Source: an uncultured Bacilli bacterium
Lineage (GTDB): Bacteria; Bacillota_I; Bacilli_A; RF39; UBA660
NCBI GenBank assembly: GCA_934149325.1
Contig: CAKPEJ010000016.1
Coordinates: forward strand, 1 to 27,838
DNA: 27,838 bases
Direction of reading: 5' to 3'
Both the position numbers and the translations under genes were made by a program. Shown here piece by piece: positions 23,277-27,838 of the stretch. The notes below the pieces were generated by a model, which ran no database searches, was not told where the DNA came from, and saw only the letters and a program-made list of their open reading frames with translations. Position 1 is the first letter of the stretch. Each line of letters opens with the position of its first letter.

Positions 23277-26200
23277 ATGACAAAAATTTTTAATGAAAAA
23301 TTTGATTTTGACAACATAAAAAACATTGGTATAACAGGATTAACAACACAGTTAATCTCTTTTTGCATTTCAAATATATATGAAAAAAATAAAAAGAATG
23401 TAATATTAGTTACAAATAATTTATATGAAGCAAATCAAATTTATTCATCGTTATCAAAATTAAATGAAAATGTTTATTTATTTCCTATGGATGATTTTCT
23501 AACTTCAGAAGCTTTAGCAATGTCACCAGAATTAAAATCAATTAGATTAAATACTTTAAATAATTTATCAACCTCAACTAATAATATAGTAATAACAAAT
23601 TTGATGGGTGCTTTAAGATATTTACCAAGTAAAGAAATATGGAAAAGTAGTAACATAAAAATTAAAAAATCAGATACGATCGATAAAAATAGTTTATATG
23701 AAAAATTAATAAATATTGGTTATGATTCAAATGTACTTGCAACAAAAACTGGTGATATATCAAACAGAGGTTTCATAATAGATGTATTTCCAGTAGGATA
23801 TGATAATCCTGTTAGAATAGAATTTTGGGGAGACGATATTGATTCAATTAGATTTTTTGATGTTGAAAGTCAAAGATCTTTAGACGAAATTGATGAAATA
23901 AATATTTCACCATATTCTGAATTTATTAACGTATCAAACAAAGATATACCAAGAAAACAAAAATTTTTACCATATGTTTTAGATGAAGTAAAATCAATAT
24001 TAGATTATTTAGATAATCCAATAAAAATATATAAAGATTATACACAAATAAAAAATGCTTATAAAAATTTACAAAATCAAATATTTGAATATTCAACGTC
24101 AAATAAAGAAGAATATAAGACTGATTATATGAATAGTTTTGATATTTTAACATTAAAAGATGCTATATATTTAATGAACATAGATAATATGATGACTGAT
24201 ATCAAATTAAATAAAGTCTATAATTACAGTTCAAAAAAAATAGATAACTTTAAATCTGATTTTAATTTACTAAATGAATATATTTCTTCTAAAAAATTTC
24301 AAAATAAGAAAATAATATTAAGTTTTAAAAATTTGAAAACTCTAGAAAACATTAAAAAATACATAAATTTTTCCACAGTAAAAACAACAATTGATACAAT
24401 TTATGAAGATAAAATTAATTTAATTGAGAGTGATATAGAAGAGGGATTCGAACTTGATGATTATGTAATAATAACGGAAAATGAATTGTTTAAGTCAAGA
24501 AATAATAGTATTAATTATAAAAATAAATTTAAAGTTGGTACAAAAATTAAAAAAATAGACAATTTAAAAATAGGAGATTATGTTGTTCATACTAATCATG
24601 GTATAGGTGTATATAATGGTATTAAAACTTTAAATAAAAAAGGAAATGAAAAGGATTATTTAGAAGTTTTATATAGAGATAATGATAAATTATATATTCC
24701 AGTGGAAAAGATAGAATTAATAAGTAAATATTCTTCTAATGAAGGAATAACACCTAAAATTAATAAATTGGGTGGTACTGAATGGCAGAAGACAAAATTA
24801 AGAATAAAAAATAAAATAAAAGATATAGCAGAAAAATTAATAAAAGTATCTGCTGAAAGAGCAATGAGACCAGGTTTTGCATGTAATCCTGATGATAAAG
24901 ATCAGATGAATTTTGAATCTGAATTTAAATTTACACCAACAAAAGATCAAATAATTGCTATTGATAAAATAAAAAAGAGTATGGAAGAAGCAAGACCAAT
25001 GGATATGCTTTTGTGTGGTGATGTTGGATATGGAAAAACAGAAGTTGCTTTTAGATCAATATTTAAATCTATAGATAATGGGAAACAAGTAGCGTATTTA
25101 TGTCCTACAACAATATTATCATCTCAACAATACAAAAATGCATTGGAAAGATTTAAAAATTATGGAATAAATATTGCGTTATTAAATAGATTTACTAGTA
25201 AGAAAGAATCAAATGAAATTTTAAAAAAATTACAGGAAGGTAAAATAGATTTATTATTTGGTACTCATAGAATTTTAAGTAATGATATTAAATTTAAAAA
25301 TTTAGGACTTCTTGTGATAGATGAGGAACAAAGATTTGGGGTTGCTCACAAAGAGAAAATAAAAGAATATAAGAGTAATATAGATATTTTAACATTGAGT
25401 GCAACTCCTATTCCAAGAACACTCCAAATGTCTTTAGTTGGAATAAGAGAACTTGCATTAATAGAAACTCCACCAGCATTTAGATATCCAGTTCAAACTT
25501 ATGTAGTTGAAGAGAGTAAACAGCTTATAAGAGAAGCTGTTTATAATGAAATGTCTAGAAAAGGGCAAATATTTATTCTTTTTAATAGTGTTGAACATAT
25601 AGAAGAAAAATTACACGAAATTCAAAATTTAGTACCAGAGGCTAAAATAAAAATTGCTCATGGTCAAATGACAAAAAATCAAATAGAAGATACAATGCTT
25701 AGTTTTATTAATAATGAATTTGATATATTGTTATGTACTACAATAATAGAAACAGGTATTGATATTCCAAATGTTAATACTTTGATTATATTTGATGCAG
25801 ATAGATTTGGGCTTAGTCAGCTATATCAAATAAGGGGAAGAGTTGGTAGATCTAATAAGATTGCATATGCATATTTATTATATGGAAAAAACAAAATCTT
25901 GAATGAAACAGCAGTTAAAAGATTAGATGCAATTAAAGAATTTACTGAACTTGGAAGTGGTTTTTCAATAGCAATGAGAGATTTATCAATAAGAGGAGCA
26001 GGTGATATATTAGGCACTGAGCAGGCTGGTTTTATTGATACAATAGGATATGATTTATATGTAAAGATGTTAAATGATGAAATAGATCATATAAAAGGAA
26101 TAAAAACAAAAGAAGAAGTATGTGAAGATGAAAAACCAATGGTTGAAGTATCTACGCATATAAAAGATAATTATATAGATAATGATACATTAAAAATAGA

Positions 26201-26582
26201 AATTCATAAGAAAATAAATGAAATAAAATCTTTAGATGATTTATATAAAATAAGATCTGAAATAGAAGATAGATTTGGTAAAATAGATGAAGATTTAAAT
26301 ATTTATATGTATAGTGAATGGTTAGAAAAATTATGTAAAAATATTGGTATAAATAAAATTGATCAAACAAATTTATTTGTTGAATTCTCAATAGATAAAG
26401 AAATTGTTGAAAAATTAGATATACAAGAATTATTTGTAGATGCAAGTAAGATTTCAATGAATTATAAATTTAATTATAAAAATGATAGATTATATATAAA
26501 ATTAACTTTATTAAATCTAGAAAAACATTACATATACTATTTATGTGAATTATTAGAAAAAATTGAAAAGATGTTAGTATAA
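23277..26582 (+). CDS. mfd: Transcription-repair coupling factor Mfd
   Basis: ATP-dependent translocase that removes stalled RNA polymerase and recruits UvrA. 1101 residues, slightly shorter than the usual 1150-1180. The N-terminal UvrB-like part includes NRGFIIDVFP near residue 160; the RNA-polymerase-interacting domain starts near residue 430 (GDYVVHTNHGIGVYNGI); helicase motor motifs are GDVGYGKTEVAFR (Walker A, about 581), IDEEQRFGVAHK, LSATPIPRTLQMS, and QIRGRVGRS in the second lobe. The C-terminal UvrA-inhibitory domain starts with HKKINEIKSL and is divergent. It is preceded by a weak GAGATGATG site. Confidence 0.97.
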   Translation: MTKIFNEKFDFDNIKNIGITGLTTQLISFCISNIYEKNKKNVILVTNNLYEANQIYSSLSKLNENVYLFPMDDFLTSEALAMSPELKSIRLNTLNNLSTSTNNIVITNLMGALRYLPSKEIWKSSNIKIKKSDTIDKNSLYEKLINIGYDSNVLATKTGDISNRGFIIDVFPVGYDNPVRIEFWGDDIDSIRFFDVESQRSLDEIDEINISPYSEFINVSNKDIPRKQKFLPYVLDEVKSILDYLDNPIKIYKDYTQIKNAYKNLQNQIFEYSTSNKEEYKTDYMNSFDILTLKDAIYLMNIDNMMTDIKLNKVYNYSSKKIDNFKSDFNLLNEYISSKKFQNKKIILSFKNLKTLENIKKYINFSTVKTTIDTIYEDKINLIESDIEEGFELDDYVIITENELFKSRNNSINYKNKFKVGTKIKKIDNLKIGDYVVHTNHGIGVYNGIKTLNKKGNEKDYLEVLYRDNDKLYIPVEKIELISKYSSNEGITPKINKLGGTEWQKTKLRIKNKIKDIAEKLIKVSAERAMRPGFACNPDDKDQMNFESEFKFTPTKDQIIAIDKIKKSMEEARPMDMLLCGDVGYGKTEVAFRSIFKSIDNGKQVAYLCPTTILSSQQYKNALERFKNYGINIALLNRFTSKKESNEILKKLQEGKIDLLFGTHRILSNDIKFKNLGLLVIDEEQRFGVAHKEKIKEYKSNIDILTLSATPIPRTLQMSLVGIRELALIETPPAFRYPVQTYVVEESKQLIREAVYNEMSRKGQIFILFNSVEHIEEKLHEIQNLVPEAKIKIAHGQMTKNQIEDTMLSFINNEFDILLCTTIIETGIDIPNVNTLIIFDADRFGLSQLYQIRGRVGRSNKIAYAYLLYGKNKILNETAVKRLDAIKEFTELGSGFSIAMRDLSIRGAGDILGTEQAGFIDTIGYDLYVKMLNDEIDHIKGIKTKEEVCEDEKPMVEVSTHIKDNYIDNDTLKIEIHKKINEIKSLDDLYKIRSEIEDRFGKIDEDLNIYMYSEWLEKLCKNIGINKIDQTNLFVEFSIDKEIVEKLDIQELFVDASKISMNYKFNYKNDRLYIKLTLLNLEKHYIYYLCELLEKIEKMLV

Positions 26583-26628
26583 ATATTCCATGATTTTCCA
26601 AAATATTATTAGACGAAAGGATGATAAT

Positions 26629-27150
26629 ATGAAATCAACAGGAATAGTTAGAAGAATAGATGAATTAGGTAGAATTGTAATACCAAAAGAAATTAGAAAA
26701 AATTTGAAAATAAAAGATGGGGAACCTTTAGAGATATTTATTAATCAAAGCGAAATTATACTTAAAAAATTTTCAAATATGAGTGATATGGAACGAAATT
26801 TTAATGATTATGTGAATATAATAAATGATATAACTGGAAACAATATATTAATTACTGATAGGGATAAAGTGATATCTTGTAATCAAAAGATAATAAGTTA
26901 TAAAGATAAAGCAATTGGTGATGATATAGAAGATTTATTAGAAATGAGAACACCTATATTAGTAAATAAAATAAAACCATTGTTAATTACACAAGATGAA
27001 AGCATAAAAACAAATTATTATATTATACCTTTGATAGTTAATAGTGATGTGTCAGGATTAATAATTATGTTATCAAAAAACGAAATAAATGATAATGAAA
27101 AGAATGTTCTAGATATTGTAAGTAAATTAATTACAAGACAACTTGAATAA
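26629..27150 (+). CDS. spoVT: Stage V sporulation protein T (AbrB/GAF regulator)
   Basis: In Bacillus SpoVT is a forespore regulator of sigma-G genes. 173 residues: N-terminal AbrB-type swapped-hairpin DNA-binding domain (residues 1-50, STGIVRRIDELGRIVIPKEI, and DGEPLEIFINQSEIILKK) and a C-terminal GAF-like domain (IINDITGNNILITDRDKVIS and YYIIPLIVNSDVSGLIIMLS). The two-domain length separates it from AbrB (about 95 residues). I chose ATG 26629, after AAAGGATGAT, because the product then begins with the family N-terminus; an ATG at 26590 would add unrelated residues. The order mfd-spoVT is the Bacillus order. Non-spore-forming relatives may use such proteins for other regulation. Confidence 0.9.
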   Translation: MKSTGIVRRIDELGRIVIPKEIRKNLKIKDGEPLEIFINQSEIILKKFSNMSDMERNFNDYVNIINDITGNNILITDRDKVISCNQKIISYKDKAIGDDIEDLLEMRTPILVNKIKPLLITQDESIKTNYYIIPLIVNSDVSGLIIMLSKNEINDNEKNVLDIVSKLITRQLE

Positions 27151-27159
27151 TTGAAAAAG

Positions 27160-27203
27160 AGTCTAACATGTGATATTATATATTCAAGTGTTAGATTTTT
27201 TTT
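27160..27203 (+). terminator. Rho-independent terminator between spoVT and the dUTPase gene
   Basis: TCTAACA (27162-27168) pairs with TGTTAGA (27189-27195), extended outward by G-U and A-U, with a 20-nt loop and a run of eight T (27196-27203). The T run touches the GGAGG ribosome site of the next gene. Confidence 0.75.
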
Positions 27204-27216
27204 GGAGGTAAATAAA

Positions 27217-27693
27217 ATGAGAAAATTTGAAAAAATTAGTAGAGAGCAATATGAAAAAGATTTAAAAGATAAATGTGAATATGATGATATAAGTATTCCT
27301 ATTAGATCAACAAAACATTCGGCTGGATATGATTTTAAAAGTCCTATTGAATTTGAACTTCAACCTGGAGAAATAATTAAAGTTCCAACTGGTATAAAGG
27401 CGCAAATGGGTGAAGATGAATATTTAATGCTTTTAGTAAGAAGTAGTATGGGATTTAAATATAATGTAAGATTATGTAATCAAGTTGGAATTGTTGATTC
27501 AGATTATTATAATAATCCTGATAATGAAGGACATATGTTTATTAAAATCCAAAATGAAGGTAAAGAGGTACTTAAAATAAATAAAGGTGATAGATTTGCA
27601 CAAGGTATTTTTAATAAATATTATTTAGTAGATGATGACTGTGCAGAAGGAGAAAGAACTGGAGGATTCGGTTCAACTGGAAAGGGTGAATAA
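27217..27693 (+). CDS. dut: dUTP diphosphatase (trimeric dUTPase family)
   Basis: Hydrolyses dUTP to dUMP and pyrophosphate, keeping uracil out of DNA and supplying dTMP synthesis. 158 residues. All five trimeric-dUTPase motifs appear in order: AGYDF (1), RSSMG (2), GIVDSDYY (3, with the base-contact Tyr), GDRFAQGIF (4), and the C-terminal RTGGFGSTG arm (5). There is an N-terminal extension of about 35 residues before motif 1. ATG 27217 follows TTTGGAGG; a TTG upstream at 27151 is in frame but lies before the terminator. It is followed by metG, whose ribosome site overlaps the end of dut. Confidence 0.95.
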   Translation: MRKFEKISREQYEKDLKDKCEYDDISIPIRSTKHSAGYDFKSPIEFELQPGEIIKVPTGIKAQMGEDEYLMLLVRSSMGFKYNVRLCNQVGIVDSDYYNNPDNEGHMFIKIQNEGKEVLKINKGDRFAQGIFNKYYLVDDDCAEGERTGGFGSTGKGE

Positions 27694-27695
27694 CT

Positions 27696-27838
27696 TTGAG
27701 AAAAACATTTTATATAACAACACCAATATATTATCCTAGTGGAAAATTTCATATTGGTACAGCATATTGTACAACTTTAGTCGATTCTATAAAGAGATAT
27801 AAAGAATTAAGAGGCTATGATGCATATATGCTTACAGG
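27696..27838 (+). CDS. metG: Methionyl-tRNA synthetase (partial, 3' end off window)
   Basis: Charges tRNA-Met, class I synthetase. Only 47 codons remain before the right edge: MRKTFYITTPIYYPSGKFHIG, with HIG of the ATP-binding motif, then AYCTTLVDSIKRYKELRG and YDAYMLTG, typical of MetG. The start is a TTG at 27696, preceded by AAAGGGTGA at the end of dut; no ATG or GTG is better placed. Family length is roughly 510-650 residues, so most of the gene is missing by cutting, not by mutation. Confidence 0.93.
   Translation, partial: MRKTFYITTPIYYPSGKFHIGTAYCTTLVDSIKRYKELRGYDAYMLT

Noticed and set aside
26152..26457. 101-codon antisense frame in the end of mfd
   Set aside because: Aromatic and Leu-rich product typical of the reverse of AT-rich coding DNA; no start signals.
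1..27838. TGA read as tryptophan (genetic code 4)
   Set aside because: All frames stay open under the standard code and every Trp checked is TGG; no conserved Trp position was seen as TGA.
1..27838. tRNA, rRNA, CRISPR, transposon or phage genes
   Set aside because: Looked for in gene-free stretches; none supported. Gaps hold promoters, terminators, oriC, ffs and parS-like sites.

Overview
The window is the replication-origin region of a very AT-rich (by eye about three quarters A+T) low-GC Gram-positive bacterium, Bacillota, most likely class Bacilli. Evidence: the gene order mnmG-mnmE-khpB-yidC-rnpA-rpmH | oriC | dnaA-dnaN-recF-gyrB-gyrA, followed by ffs, tadA, dnaX, ybaB, recR, bofA-like, holB, ricT, trmN6, rsmI, pth, mfd, spoVT, close to the Bacillus subtilis order. 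BofA-like and SpoVT proteins point to a spore-forming ancestry, and a ComK-family protein points to Bacilli. The SRP RNA is the short type without an Alu domain, unlike Bacillus. Translation uses TGG for every Trp checked, and no CDS ends in TGA. I cannot assign a genus.

Left arm (1-5877, minus strand): mnmG (cut by the window edge, own promoter), gpsA (unusual here), mnmE, khpB/jag, yidC, rnpA and rpmH. Together these cover tRNA wobble modification, glycerol-3-phosphate synthesis, RNA binding, membrane-protein insertion, RNase P and L34. As given, rpmH has one extra A in an A8 run that breaks the reading frame. Strands switch at about 5878-6012, where two near-consensus promoters fire apart. 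A 211-aa coiled-coil protein of unknown function lies between this switch and oriC.

Origin (6649-6961): at least five exact TTATCAACA DnaA boxes plus near matches, AT-only stretches, and a dnaA promoter with a DnaA-box-like sequence on its -35 element.

Right arm (6962-27838, plus strand): dnaA, dnaN, a ComK-like regulator between terminators where the S4-domain gene yaaA usually sits, then recF-gyrB-gyrA. The gyrA-ffs gap holds a 32-bp perfect palindrome whose core equals the Noc-binding sequence. The tadA-dnaX gap holds three parS-like sites, so this is a chromosome organisation and segregation zone. From dnaX to mfd the genes are tightly packed, often overlapping (DNA polymerase III tau/gamma and delta', YbaB, RecR, RicT, two methyltransferases, peptidyl-tRNA hydrolase, Mfd). 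They are followed by spoVT, a dUTPase after a terminator, and the start of metG, cut by the right edge. I saw no tRNA, rRNA, CRISPR array or insertion sequence.
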